Source: RI-153 sp041391225 (GTDB taxonomy: Bacteria; Chloroflexota; Anaerolineae; Caldilineales; Caldilineaceae). From it: DNA of 64,000 nt. Below the pieces are notes generated by a model. It was not told the origin of the DNA. It searched no databases and saw nothing but the letters and a program-made list of their open reading frames with translations. Position numbers and translations under genes: made by a program. The stretch covers positions 62,001-126,000 of the forward strand of contig JAWKOL010000005.1 in the NCBI GenBank assembly GCA_041391225.1, written 5' to 3'. Below are positions 48,926-58,966 of this stretch, piece after piece (position 1 is the first letter of the stretch; every line of letters begins with the position of its first letter).

Positions 48926-50269
48926 TCACCTTCTCAACGCTTCACCCGCGGACCAGCGCGAGATGCGCCACAGCACCGGGATCGCACCACCCCAGGCCGA
49001 GAGCAGCGCGGCCAGCAGATCAACGACGATGATGAGGAGCGCCGCCGGCCAGTCCCCCGCGCCGGCCATGATCCAGTTGCCCAGCGCCAGCAGCGCCCCG
49101 AGGACGCCGCCGCCCACGGCTACAATGCCATATTCCAAGAAGACCATGCGCCGCACCCGGCTCGGGCGCGCGCCTACCGCCACCAACAGGCCAAACTCGC
49201 GGCGTCGTTCCAGGGCCGCCAGTGCCGCCGCCGTGAGGACAAGCCCCCCGCCCGCCACCAGCACGCCGCCTGCCACCCATACCGGGAAACTGCCGTCCGC
49301 GCCGCCCCTGAGCAGCGACAACAACGACAACCCCACCGCATACGAACCCGCGATCATAGCCAACGAAAGCCCGGCTGTATGCCGCGGGTGACGCGCCAAT
49401 CCCTGTAGCGCCAACTGCCACAACGGCGACTGCGACGGCGCCGGCAGCCGCTCGTAGAGACGGGTCAACAGCCAACCGCCGCCGGTGAGCACAGTGCTCA
49501 GCCCCACTGTCAGCCCCAACAGCACCAGCATCGAGGCCGGCGACAGCACCAGCCAGCCCGCCGTGAGCACAAGGAAAGCCGCAAAGAGCGTGCCGTAGAC
49601 TGCGGTCTCCACCTCGCGCCAGGATCGGGGGAGCAGCCGCGGCGTCTCTCCCCGCAGCACACCGGCAGCGCCAATCGAAAGCGTGGCCACCGCGCTCATG
49701 CCCATGAACAGCATCGCCGCCAACATCCCTGTCACCAGTGTGGTGACGAAGGCGACGGGATCGAGCGAGAAACCGGCAGGAATGTCGAAGTACGCCCGCG
49801 CCGCCGGCCACGAGAGGACGCTCAGCAGCACGCCACCTACCAGCCCGACGCCGCTGCCCAACAACCCGGCCAGGCCGGCTTCGAGCAGCAGCAACGTCAT
49901 CACCTCACTGCGGGGCATGCCCAGCCCACGCAGCAGCGCCAACTCGGGCATCCGCCGCTCGACGCTGGCCAGGTAGACGTTGGCCAGGCCCAAACAGCCC
50001 ACTAGCAGCGTCACCACACCGGCGCCCACCAGCACCCCGGCCAATCCCAAACGTTCCAGCAGAAATGGCGGCAACAGCCAACCAGGATGTAACCGTGGAT
50101 CGACCACAACCGTCTGCCGCGAGACAATCCGCGCAAGGTTGAGCCAGGCAAGCAACACGGCCACCCCCGGCGCCAACCCGCCCAGCACCAGGATCGCCAA
50201 CTGCCACTCACGCCGGATCGTCACCATCAAATACGACGGGGCGAAGCGCACGAGCCGAGACAATGTCAT
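48926..50269 (-). CDS. FtsX-like ABC transporter permease
   Basis: The 447-residue protein has about eight helices in two FtsX-type units; LGLANVYLASVERRMPELALLRGLGMPRSEVMTLLLLEA and ALERRREFGLLVAVGARPSRVRRMVFLEYGI are the repeated cytoplasmic coupling regions. It is shorter than many MacB/FtsX-duplicated permeases, and a large extracytoplasmic domain is not obvious. The start overlaps the padR stop by 4 nt, so the transporter is co-translated with its regulator. Confidence 0.88.
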   Translation of the reverse strand: MTLSRLVRFAPSYLMVTIRREWQLAILVLGGLAPGVAVLLAWLNLARIVSRQTVVVDPRLHPGWLLPPFLLERLGLAGVLVGAGVVTLLVGCLGLANVYLASVERRMPELALLRGLGMPRSEVMTLLLLEAGLAGLLGSGVGLVGGVLLSVLSWPAARAYFDIPAGFSLDPVAFVTTLVTGMLAAMLFMGMSAVATLSIGAAGVLRGETPRLLPRSWREVETAVYGTLFAAFLVLTAGWLVLSPASMLVLLGLTVGLSTVLTGGGWLLTRLYERLPAPSQSPLWQLALQGLARHPRHTAGLSLAMIAGSYAVGLSLLSLLRGGADGSFPVWVAGGVLVAGGGLVLTAAALAALERRREFGLLVAVGARPSRVRRMVFLEYGIVAVGGGVLGALLALGNWIMAGAGDWPAALLIIVVDLLAALLSAWGGAIPVLWRISRWSAGEALRR

Positions 50270-50805
50270 GGCGCGCCCTCCTGCAACAACCGTTCTTCGC
50301 AGCGGTCGAGCCAGGTAAGATCGGCCTCGGTGTGTAAGATCGCCCCTTCCAGCAGCGCCGCGGTGACGTCGTCTTCGCCACTTTCGGCCTCGATGAGCGC
50401 CTGCTCCAATTCGCGCAACTGTTGGAGCGTCACCTCACGCTGGCGCCAGAGTAATTCGATGAGATGTTCGGGGCGGCGCAGCACCCCGCCCAGTATCGAT
50501 AGCTTGAGGTAGAAATCGTCTTTGAGCTTACGGCTACTGCGTACCGGCGCCAGCAGCCACGATTGTAGCTCTTCGCGCCCCGCCTCGGTGACGGCGTAAC
50601 GCTTGCGGTCGGGCGAGTTTTCCTGTTCGACGCGTGCTTCTAGCACCACCAGCCCCGCATCTTCCAAGGCGCGCAGGTTGTTGTAGACTTGCGCCTCACG
50701 CAGCGGCCACAGCGGACCGAGCGCATCTTCGAAGCGCCTGTTCAGCTCGTAGCCATAGCTCGGTTCATCTGCCAATAGCGCCAGCAGCGCATGCTTCAGG
50801 GCCAT
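50266..50805 (-). CDS. PadR family transcriptional regulator
   Basis: The winged helix is LALLADEPSYGYELNRRFEDALGPLWPLREAQVYNNLRALEDAGLV, typical of PadR. The C-terminal helical part (Vir_C-type) mediates dimerisation. It heads the operon with permease and ATPase genes and probably represses it; such PadR-ABC operons usually respond to membrane-active compounds. A palindrome overlaps its promoter. Confidence 0.93.
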   Translation of the reverse strand: MALKHALLALLADEPSYGYELNRRFEDALGPLWPLREAQVYNNLRALEDAGLVVLEARVEQENSPDRKRYAVTEAGREELQSWLLAPVRSSRKLKDDFYLKLSILGGVLRRPEHLIELLWRQREVTLQQLRELEQALIEAESGEDDVTAALLEGAILHTEADLTWLDRCEERLLQEGAP

Positions 50806-50826
50806 TCCCGTACCCGTTCACTAATG

Positions 50827-50875
50827 TACTAACCATAGTTAGTAGGTAGTATACGGGGCTGGTTGGGTGTGTCAA
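50827..50875 (-). promoter_or_regulatory. padR operon promoter with palindromic operator
   Basis: Minus strand TTGACA (50875-50870) and TATACT (50853-50848) are 16 nt apart. Just downstream, TACTAACCATAGTTAGTA (50827-50844) is a perfect inverted repeat around CATA, placed where a bound repressor would cover the transcription start. Confidence 0.75.
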
Positions 50876-50885
50876 GTGCGTACGG

Positions 50886-52163
50886 ATGTCGAAACTGGGG
50901 GCCATTTTCGTCATTGCGGAACGCCGCAAAACTCAGTTCGGCGGCGAGCTAATCTATGATCTTCCCATGCTGAACAGTCTTGTGCAAATGCCTGCAAGCG
51001 CCGCTTCTCTCGAAGCACCTTGGTGGCGCGTTACGCTGGATGGTTGGTGCAGGGCAGTGGCAAGCCGGATGGGGCGGAACAACGCCGCGACGCCAACCAA
51101 CACCTTCCTTGATACACTGGTGTGCGCGATGTGTGGGCGATAGGCTACGATGGTAGCGGCATTGGCGTCGCCGTGATCGACAGCGGCATCGCCACCACAG
51201 GATTTCGACTCGATCCTGGCGCGGCAGTCGTTCAACAGTTCACTGAATGCTACCGACAGCAATGGACATAGGACACATATCAGGGCATCATCGGTGGCGA
51301 CGGCAGGCATCGAATGGGCTTTACAAGGGATTGCGCCAGGCGTGAACCTACTCGTTGAATATCAGCAACAGCAACGGCATGGCCTACGAATCTGATACTG
51401 TGGCGCGCTTCAGTGGTTCTGAACAACAAGGCCGCGTACAACATCAGGGTGGTCAATCTGTCTGTCAATTCCACGGTGCAGGTGTCGTACCACGCCAGTC
51501 CGCTCGATGCAGCCGTGGAGATCCTCTGGTTCAACGGCGTGGTTGTGGTTGCTTCGGTAGGCAATGCGTGGAGTTCTATGATCGGACCATCAAGTCGGCG
51601 AGCCAACGATCCGATTATCAAGGCGCCCGTGGGAGGAGGGGACGGCTGATCCCAACGACGATTGTGGCCGATTTCTCCGCTACCGGCGTCACAAACCGGA
51701 GATCTGGCGCCCGGTTCCAGATCATCGCGTTGGCGCCCAACTCCGACTGGTCAAAGGTCACCGGCCAACGTTGTCAGCGACAAGTACATGCAGGTCAGCG
51801 GCACATCGATGTCACGCCCATGGTGGCGGGCGCTGCCGCCCTGCGCAAGCTCAACCCAATCTCACGCCGGATCAGGTGAAACACCGTTTGCTGGCAACTG
51901 CTGACTCGTACCCGACTACCGGTTTGGCAACAAACGAACCGCCTTATGTTCCGTCACTCAATATCCATGCTGCCATCACCACGCCGACCACTGAATCTGC
52001 AAAGGGATCGCGGCCAGCCAGTTGCTGTGGACAGGCGATCAGGCGCTGATGTGGAGCAGCGTGAACTGGCTCAGTCAACTGGAACAGCGTAAACTGGAAC
52101 TCGGTCAACTGGAACAGTGTGAACTGGAATTCTGTTAACTGGAACAGCGTGTTCGGAGATTGA
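50886..52163 (+). pseudogene. S8 subtilase with C-terminal NSVNW repeats, 5' truncated and frame-broken
   Basis: Joined frames give GGELIYDLPMLNSLVVQMPASAA (inhibitor I9-like region), the Asp site DGSGIGVAVIDSGIA, a middle region ALQWVLNNKAAYNIRVVNLS and VVVVASVGNA, and the Ser site YMQVSGTSM followed by VAGAAALLLQAQPNLTPDQVK. The C-terminus encodes about six NSVNW repeats of 15 nt each and ends in VFGD. No signal peptide is seen, and the His-site region is disturbed. At least seven indels are needed. It may be a decayed gene or an error-rich copy of a secreted protease. Confidence 0.75.
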
Positions 52164-52302
52164 CGGCTTGCCTGGGTAGAACTGAGGTTTGAAGCAGCGC
52201 GCAGACGATGCCCAGGTGCGTCACCTGGGCATCGTCTGCGTTCAGGCGCTTCTAGCCCGATGTGGCTTTCGATACTCCCAATAAGCACCGACCCGGAAGA
52301 CA

Positions 52303-53352
52303 ATGATGCAAACTTACCGTCGTGTCTGTGTGGTCTTTCTCTTCATCGTCTTGCTGATGCTTGCCGGTTGCAGTGGATCGTCCACTGCGCCCGCCATGCC
52401 GCCCACACGAAGCGTTGGTGATCTACGATTGGGCGGAGGACATGTCCGACGACGTATTGGACGCCTTCGCACAGGAATACGGCGTCGAGGTGACCTATCT
52501 CGTCTACGAATCGCAAGAGGAGGCGATTGAAATGATGCGTTCCGGCGAGATGTACGATGTGGTGGTTATGGAGAGCCGCTACATCCCCATGCTGGCAGGC
52601 GAACAACTGTTGGCCAAGATCGACTATCGCAATGTGCCGAACTATAAGAACATATCGGCCAATTATCGCGGGCTGATGTATGATCCGGAGAATCAGTTCA
52701 GTATTCCGTACAATTGGGGAACGACGGGACTGGTGGTTCGTAGCGATCTGGTGGACGAGCCGGTAACGCACTGGGCCGATCTGTGGGACGGCGTTACCGC
52801 AGCAGACGGCCATCTGGGTAGGCCAGCGAGGTATCGCTGACGCTCAAATCGCTTGGTTTTCGGCCAATGCAACCAGGCCGAACTGGACGCTGCGCTGGAG
52901 CGTCTGCTCGAAATCGATCCCGTCCTTTTCTAGAAGATTTCGACCTGGCCGACTCTGCCGAGATCATGGCGGCGGTGAGCGGTGATCAGCATGGGCTACC
53001 CGCGTGATCAGGGCCAGGTAGAACCAACCATCGCCTACGTTTCTAACGGAAGGAGCGCTGATGAACGGCGTTCATCATCCGCCGTCAGCGCGCACAAGGC
53101 GGCTGAACTGTTCTTGAACTCCTCTTGCGCCCGGATGTCAGCGCGCAGATGATCAACCAAGTATTACCCTATGGCCAACGACGCCGCAGAGTCGTTGATC
53201 GATCCGATTCTAGGCAACCCTGTGATCTACCGCCCGATGAAGATCTCCGCAACGCCGAACTGATTCTGCCCCTCAGCCCTGAAGTGCAGCAACGGTACGA
53301 TGCCCTGTGGGATCGCTTCCTGCAGCGGAGAATAGACAGGAGGAATCCATGA
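52303..53352 (+). CDS. Solute-binding lipoprotein of the PotD (polyamine) type, frame breaks
   Basis: A signal peptide with lipobox LMLAGC is followed by ALVIYDWAEDMSDDVLDAFAQEYGVEVTYLVYESQEEAIEMM, typical of spermidine/putrescine-binding proteins, then YNWGTTGLVVRSDLV and the C-terminal DLRNAELILPLSPEVQQRYDALWDRFLQR. Indels lie near 52410, 52815, 52930 and between 52990 and 53220. No permease or ATPase genes follow; a sensor kinase gene overlaps its stop by the ATGA pattern, so the binding protein may feed a signal to the kinase. Confidence 0.78.
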
Positions 53353-55829
53353 CGCTGGTCCAGGTTCTTCGCTCTATGCGATCAGGCGGTATGTGGCTCC
53401 GCAGCGTACGCTCGTCTGATGGCCATGCTGGACCGTCTCGCTAGTGACGTTTGTCTTTTGCATCCAGCGTCGTCTACTTTGTCTATCGCACCGGGTTGCC
53501 GCCTGGCGTGGCCGCCAAGGAAGCGGGCGGGCAGCCAGGTCGTATTCGATTTTGTCCAACACGCCGAAGCGACCCTCAACTACCTGGCCCGCGTCGATCA
53601 GCGACATCAGGATCATCCAGGACATCATGCCGCTTCGCGGGTTTCTGGAAGTGATTCGCCTTGACGCCGCCGGACGTGGTTGCCGACGCAGCGCGACCGT
53701 CGTACTGGCGAATCTGTTCACGATCCGCAGTCTGAGTGGTTCTTGCAGGCAAGGGCCGGGGCGCACTACTTCGGCAAGGTGCAACTCGTCGAGTGACGAA
53801 CCCTATCTGATCATGGCGGTGCGTGTTCGATGGGGGGGGCGCGGCTGCGCATGGACATCCTCTGGCAGGTCGTCTCCGATATCCGCTTTGGCGATACTGG
53901 ACATGCCTATGTCGTCAACCGAAATGGAGACGTAATTGCCCACCCGAATGCGTGGTTGCCTTGCGGCCAATATCGTGACGACTCGGATATAACCGCTGCA
54001 GGTGATGGGCAACATGGTTGGTCTGGGCAATATGTCAACTTTGAAGGCAAACCCGTCGTCGGGATCATTGAAGATGAAGCATTGTTGCACTGGACATTCA
54101 ATCAAGACTCAGGCGGATGGACTACCAGATTGTCGGCATTGCCGATACCGCTGCTGATGCCCTGCGCCTGGCGGCGGAACACCATCAGATCTGGCGCTGG
54201 TGGATATCCGCATCAGGGTGAGAAAGATGGCGTTGAGACCGCCAGTCTGCTCCGCAGCGATTACGGCGTCCGCGATCTACCTCACCGCCTACGCCGGAAG
54301 CCACTGTCGCGCCAAAATCGCTGAACCTCGGCTACTGATCAAGCCGTTCGAAGAGCGTGAACTGTACAGCACCATCGAAATGGCTCTGTACAAGGTTCAA
54401 ATGGAAAAACGACTGCAAACCGAAGCGGCCCGGTTGCATCGTTCAACCGTGCCTGAAGGCATCGCCCTGTCGACGCCGAAAACCGTATTGTGCTGGCCAA
54501 TCTCACTGCGAACGACCTTGCCACCTGTCGGCGTCGCGCCGGGCGATGTTCTTCACAAACTGGGCGACTGTTCAATTGACGATTGTTGCTCACGCCACAG
54601 GAACCCGAAAATCAAGATTGAGGTGCTATCGACCGCATCTTCAGCCATTCTTGACCGGTGCATGGTGATCCCGACACTGCAGATCAGAACGCAGCAGAAT
54701 GGGTGTTGGTGATGCGCGACGTTACCACAGGCAGATTCAACGCGGATCCAACTGCAAGATCGCCTTGCTTCTGTTGGGCAGCTTGCCGCCGGTATTGCGC
54801 ATATCTCAACAACATCCTGGCTATCTTGCTGCAACCACACATCGTCGAGAAGATGGAACCACACCTGTCGCCGAAAAGCCGCGAGAGCCTTTCCACGATT
54901 GCTGCACAGGCCGACCGCGCCGCTGCGTTGATCCGTCAAGTGCTCGATTTCAGCCGAGCTTCGCATATGTCGATGCAACCTGTCGATCTCGTCGAAGTAC
55001 TCGATGGTTGAACGGATGCTTGTACGCATGTTGCCGGAGACGATCTCGCTCGAACTTGGCTACGCACCAGGCGAATACAGGATCACGGCGATGCCACGCA
55101 TCCGACAACTGCTCATCAACTGGCCGTAAACGCCGCGACGCCATGCCGCAGGGCGGTCGCTTGCGCATCGAGCTGGTGCGCGGCGCCGACGCTGAATGGT
55201 GCGCATCATTGTCTCGATACAGGCATCAGGTTCCCCGGATGTTCTCCCAGAGTGTTCGAGCCATTCTTCACCACCAAGGAGCCGGACAAAGGCACTGGCC
55301 TGGGGCTGGCTCAGGTCTATTCGTGCAGCAACATGGTGGCCAGATCGTGTGACCAGCCGACCTGGCGAGGCGCAACGTTTTCATCTACTTACGCTGGATA
55401 CGGCGGTCTCTGTCGAGGCGCCGGAAGAAAAGAAAAAGCTCAGCCATCTATAGGCGACAACAACCGTACTACTCGTAGAGGATAGTCTCCCTGTGCAGCA
55501 GGCCCTTGGCGAACTGTTGGAGCTTTCCAGCTACCGGTACTCGCTAACGGACGCAGCCCTGGAGATCTGGCGCAGCCCGATACTCACGTGAACCTGATCA
55601 TCTCTGACGTGGTGATGCCTGAAATGGACGGTTGAGCTTCTGCCAGAACAGGCGTATGGGCAGCCACACGAAGGTTATCATCATGACGGGCTACGCAGCC
55701 GATGAAATCCGACAGGTGGATTCGCTTGGGATCGAAGGCATTCTGACGAAGCCAGTTGGGGTGGCGCAACTCCTGTCGGCCGTGGCCGGCGCGCTACACC
55801 AGCTGTATTCAAACCCTGTGCAGCCATGA
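53349..55829 (+). CDS. Hybrid sensor histidine kinase (Cache-like, REC, PAS, HisKA, HATPase, REC), many frame breaks
   Basis: Order of pieces: a membrane/Cache-like sensor part (GARAHYFGKVQL, FGDTGHAYVVNRNGDVIAHP), a receiver domain (QIVGIADTAADALRLA, LVDIRIRGEKDGVETA, YLTAYAG, LIKPFEERELYSTIEMAL), a PAS-like part, HisKA with GIAHDFNNILAIL and LIRQVLDFSR, an ATPase with LLINLAVNARDAMPQGG, FEPFFTTKEPDKGTGLGLA, and a C-terminal receiver (LIISDVVMPEMDGVELL, IMTGYAADEI, LTKPVGVAQLL). AGGAGGAATCC precedes the ATG. More than ten indels are needed. The direct Cache-to-receiver junction without a second helix or HAMP could be a fusion of two genes. Confidence 0.75.
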
Positions 55830-56696
55830 ATATGCTAACCGTTCAATCTTTGCACGTGATACGATTGCCCAGGTGGCCGCCGTTGGATCGAGGGGCTGCC
55901 GCATTGTTCGAGTTTCTGCCGACGTTGGGGACTGACGCTCGACGGCGGTGATGCACTGCCGGGATCGTGGCGCCAGTGCGCCGCGTCGGTGATCGTGGCG
56001 ATGAACGCTGTGCGCTCAAATTGGCGTGGATCGACGCATCTACGGCGCAGGAGGCGCTTGTGCTCGCTGTGTGGGACGGGCGGCGCTGCACGCCTGCTCG
56101 AAGCCGATCCGCCGCGGGCGCGCTGTTGCTGGAACGGCTGGACGCGCAGCGTTCACTGCGCGATCTACCCGTTGGCGCGGCCATCGTCATCGCAGGGCGG
56201 CTGCTGCGGCGGTTGGCGATCCCCGCGCCAACAGGCGTGCGCACGCTGACAGATCACGCCGCGGACATGGATCGCCTGCTGCGCGCACGCTGGGCGCAGC
56301 TCGGGCGCCCCTTCGGGCGGCGGCTGCTGGACGCTGTCCTCGAAACTGCGCGGTCGGCGAAGCACAGCCAAGAGCGCCTCCTGGTGAACTGGGATCTGCA
56401 CTACGAGAATGTGCTGGCCGGAGAACGCGAACCGTGGCTGGTGATCGATCCAAAGGTGGTGGCCGGTGATCCGGCGTTCGGGCTGGCCCAGTTGCTGTGG
56501 ACGCGTCTCGAAGAGATCGAAGACGGCTCGGGCGTCGATCACGTCTTCCAGTTGCTGGTCGAAGCGGCGGAGATCGATCCGATCTCGGCGCGGGCGTGGA
56601 CGATCTTGCGTCTCGTCGATTATTGGCTGTGGGCGTTGAGTGTCGGCTTCACCGAGGATCCGGCGTTGCGCGATCCTGGTGGACCGGCTTCGCTAA
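55827..56696 (+). CDS. Aminoglycoside/hydroxyurea phosphotransferase family (APH(6)-like), 5' frame breaks
   Basis: The kinase core is clean: ALLLERLDAQRSLRDLP, then the catalytic loop VNWDLHYENVLAGEREPWLVIDPKVVAGDP, FGLAQLLWTR. This matches streptomycin 6-kinase-type enzymes, where Asp in DLHxxN and the later DPK Asp bind metal and ATP. The N-terminal part needs at least three indels between 55870 and 56100. Environmental members often act on other small hydroxylated substrates, so resistance should not be assumed. The 3' end meets the convergent cupredoxin gene; the exact stop is uncertain. Confidence 0.78.
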
Positions 56697-57319
56697 CGCT
56701 TGACCCAGGGCAGGTAGGTGAAATCCGATCCCGTCGGTGTGCCTGTCGGCGTTGCGGTTGGGGTGGCTGAGGCTGTCGCCGTTGCTGTTGGAGTGGCCGT
56801 AGCCGTAGCGGTGGCCGTTGCGGTGGCGGACGCCGTTGTGGTTGGTGTCTGCGTCGGTGTGCTGGTGGGGGTGGGGGCTCATCGCCCAGCACGATCACCT
56901 TCGCCGGCCATGCCGAAGCCGTTGGGGCCGCCGTGCAGTGAGCAGTAGTAGAGATATTCGCCGGGAATGTCGAAGCGGCGGCTGAAACTGCCCCAGTCCG
57001 AGCCGAGCGGCTGCTCGAAGCTATCATCGTCGGCGGTGACGCTGTGCAGACCCGACACAAGCGTCCACGTTACTGTGTCACCTGCCTGGATCTCCACCGT
57101 CTGCGAAATGAATTGATTGCTTGTCACCGAAACGGTGACCGACTGCGCCGCGCTCATAATTTGCCGAAAAACGCCTGCGCGCGCCGATCCTGCGGCGTCG
57201 GCGTGCGGCTGGAAGCCGACCACGCCAAGCACAAAGACGCCAATCAGCGTCAAAACAACGGCGGGAACGACGAGGAAGCGAAGAGTTCGCGAATTGCCAG
57301 ACGCGCGCTGCGGTTGCAT
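56693..57319 (-). CDS. Secreted plastocyanin/azurin-like cupredoxin with Thr/Pro/Ala tail and YLPWV C-terminus, one frame break
   Basis: A signal anchor (FLVVPAVVLTLIGVFVLGVVGF) precedes a type I copper domain: VSVTSNQFISQTVEIQAGDTVTWT, ligands His in SGLHSV, Cys and His in YYCSLHGG and Met in GFGMAG. After a frame change near 56885 come about 40 residues of TPT, TAT and ASAT repeats, then GSDFTYLPWVKR and stop. This tail architecture is frequent in secreted Chloroflexota proteins. It probably carries electrons outside the cell, perhaps from the bc complex. ATG at 57319 follows AAAGGATC. Confidence 0.82.
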
Positions 57320-57462
57320 GATCCGATCCTTTCGGTTGGGTGAAGGGCGCACACTGAATACGTTGAGGGGAGAGGATCTGGATCTGTGGGGGCAGGTGGC
57401 AGGTGGCAATCGGAGTCATTGGTGGTAGCATCCGTCGTCCGTCGTCCGGCACCCGTCGTCAA
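57320..57462. repeat. GGCAGGTGGCAGGTGGC and CCGTCGT repeats
   Basis: GGGCAGGTGGCAGGTGGC near 57390 is the inverse of the CCACCTG tract at 48.86 kb; TCCGTCGTCCGTCGTCCGG follows near 57430, then CCCGTCGTC. No gene is visible. Confidence 0.6.
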
Positions 57463-58092
57463 CTACGCTCTACGCAACCGCGGACGCCGCCGGAGATCGC
57501 CCCGATGCTTCCAGGCCAGCAGTAGCGTCTGCCCTAGCCAGATCACGAGGAAGGATGCTGTGGTCGGTGCGAAGAGTGGGTAGGTCCACACAAAGATGCG
57601 GTTGCGCACGAGCAGGTAGAGGCCGAAGCCGGCCATCATCGCCATCGTCGACCAGCCGTCCACGTCGATGAGGTAGTAGGCCAGCAATAGGAAGACCACC
57701 AGCGCGATAGGACCTTCCCACGTGATCAGCCCCAACCATACCCCCGCTGTGCTGGCGATGGCCTTGCCCCCGCGAAACCCCAGGAACGGCGAGTAGGCGT
57801 GGCCGAGCGTGGGGGCCAGCGCCACCGGCACGAGCCACATGCCGTCAACGCCCGCCCAATGGAAGGCCAACCAAACGGGAATGGCGGCCTTGATCCCATC
57901 CAAAAAGACGGCCAGGCCGCCCCACAGCTTGCCGCCGGCGCGAGCCACGTTTGTGCCGCCCGGGTTGCCGTCACCGAAACGGCGGATGTCTTTCCCCAGG
58001 GCGAATTTTCCCACCAGCACCGAATACGGAATCGAGCCGGAGGCAAAGGCGATGGCTGTCCACAGCAAGCAGGCGACGACAGGCGACGACAT
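57463..58092 (-). CDS. plsY: Glycerol-3-phosphate acyltransferase PlsY
   Basis: PlsY transfers the acyl group of acyl-phosphate to glycerol 3-phosphate at the membrane, the first step of phospholipid synthesis. All three motifs are visible: SGSIPYSVLVGK, GNPGGTNVARAGG and GHAYSPFLGFRGGKAIAS, in a 209-residue protein with six to seven helices. It follows the CruF-like gene by 3 nt on the same strand. Confidence 0.96.
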   Translation of the reverse strand: MSSPVVACLLWTAIAFASGSIPYSVLVGKFALGKDIRRFGDGNPGGTNVARAGGKLWGGLAVFLDGIKAAIPVWLAFHWAGVDGMWLVPVALAPTLGHAYSPFLGFRGGKAIASTAGVWLGLITWEGPIALVVFLLLAYYLIDVDGWSTMAMMAGFGLYLLVRNRIFVWTYPLFAPTTASFLVIWLGQTLLLAWKHRGDLRRRPRLRRA

Positions 58093-58095
58093 GAA

Positions 58096-58941
58096 CTAAC
58101 CCCGCCGCGGTGATGCCGATGCGATCTCAGCGTCGGCCTGTGATCGCATCAGCCGACGCACAACCGCCCACACAAAGACGCCCATGCCCACAAAACCGAC
58201 CGCGGCGGGCCCCGGCAAGCCGAAGAAGAAGGCCAGGCCGATGCTTTCTAGCAGCCAGGTGGTGACGTAGACCATGATGAGCGGCAGCACCGGCAGTTGC
58301 GCTGGGCGCACCACCAACGTGATCAACACGCCGGTGAGCAGCCAACCTGCGTAATTCACCCAGGGAATGCCGAAGTAGCCGCCTGGCGTCTCCCACACCC
58401 ACAGTTGCCACGCCACCATCTGTGGATCCAGGAAGAGATCCCATGCCGTGATCGCCAGTCCACTGAACAGGGCGAAGACGAGCAACCCGCGGCGCGAGGC
58501 GAGCACCTGCGCCACTGCCCAGGACGGACCCAGCATCATCCACCACGCCACCGGGATCAGCAGTGGCACGTGGAACAACTGTGGCTGTAATCTGGCCGTG
58601 TAGTCGTAGCTGCCGAAGGGAAAGCCTGTCGACGCGCCGATGGCTTCCATGCCCCAGGAGAGCACCGCCACGATTGCGAGCGCACGCACGGTTTTGGCCG
58701 CGCCCCAGTGCGGCCACAGGATCGCCAACACCACCGCGCCCTGCAAAAGCACAGAGACGCTCAAACTCACGGTCAGCGTCATCTCTGCGCCCATGCTCAC
58801 AATGTGCGGCATTGCGATCATGAAGCCGACCCAGAGCACGAAGAGCGCCCATGCCGTGGGTGACATTGTCTGGCCAAGTTGCTGTCGCCAGGTCCGCAGC
58901 CGGGCGATCCGTCTTGGGGCGAGGGTGGCAATCGACTGCAT
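58096..58941 (-). CDS. Carotenoid biosynthesis protein, CruF/DUF422 type
   Basis: CruF-type enzymes hydrate the end of carotenoid chains (1',2'-hydratase). The 281-residue membrane protein has the family motifs EAIGASTGFPFGSYDYTARLQP, AWDLFLDPQMVA and GGYFGIPWVNYAGWLL, with conserved Glu, Asp and His-poor helices. About seven membrane segments are visible. It lies upstream of plsY and downstream of an alpha/beta hydrolase, and near a B12-type regulator and phytoene synthase, which supports a carotenoid role. Confidence 0.88.
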   Translation of the reverse strand: MQSIATLAPRRIARLRTWRQQLGQTMSPTAWALFVLWVGFMIAMPHIVSMGAEMTLTVSLSVSVLLQGAVVLAILWPHWGAAKTVRALAIVAVLSWGMEAIGASTGFPFGSYDYTARLQPQLFHVPLLIPVAWWMMLGPSWAVAQVLASRRGLLVFALFSGLAITAWDLFLDPQMVAWQLWVWETPGGYFGIPWVNYAGWLLTGVLITLVVRPAQLPVLPLIMVYVTTWLLESIGLAFFFGLPGPAAVGFVGMGVFVWAVVRRLMRSQADAEIASASPRRG

Positions 58942-58966
58942 GTTGCGTCCTTGTGGGGGCGGGCGC

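Noticed and set aside
55827..56696. Dedicated streptomycin resistance gene
   Set aside because: The fold is APH(6)-like, but environmental members act on various substrates and no other resistance or mobile context is present.
56718..56948. Val/Ala/Gly-repeat protein on the plus strand
   Set aside because: It is the complement of the Thr/Ala/Pro tail of the cupredoxin, which is in frame with a real copper domain.
58127..58966. Continuation of the alpha/beta hydrolase frame through the CruF-like gene
   Set aside because: After about 58967 the translation loses all similarity and overlaps a clean carotenoid protein; frame error or read-through shadow.
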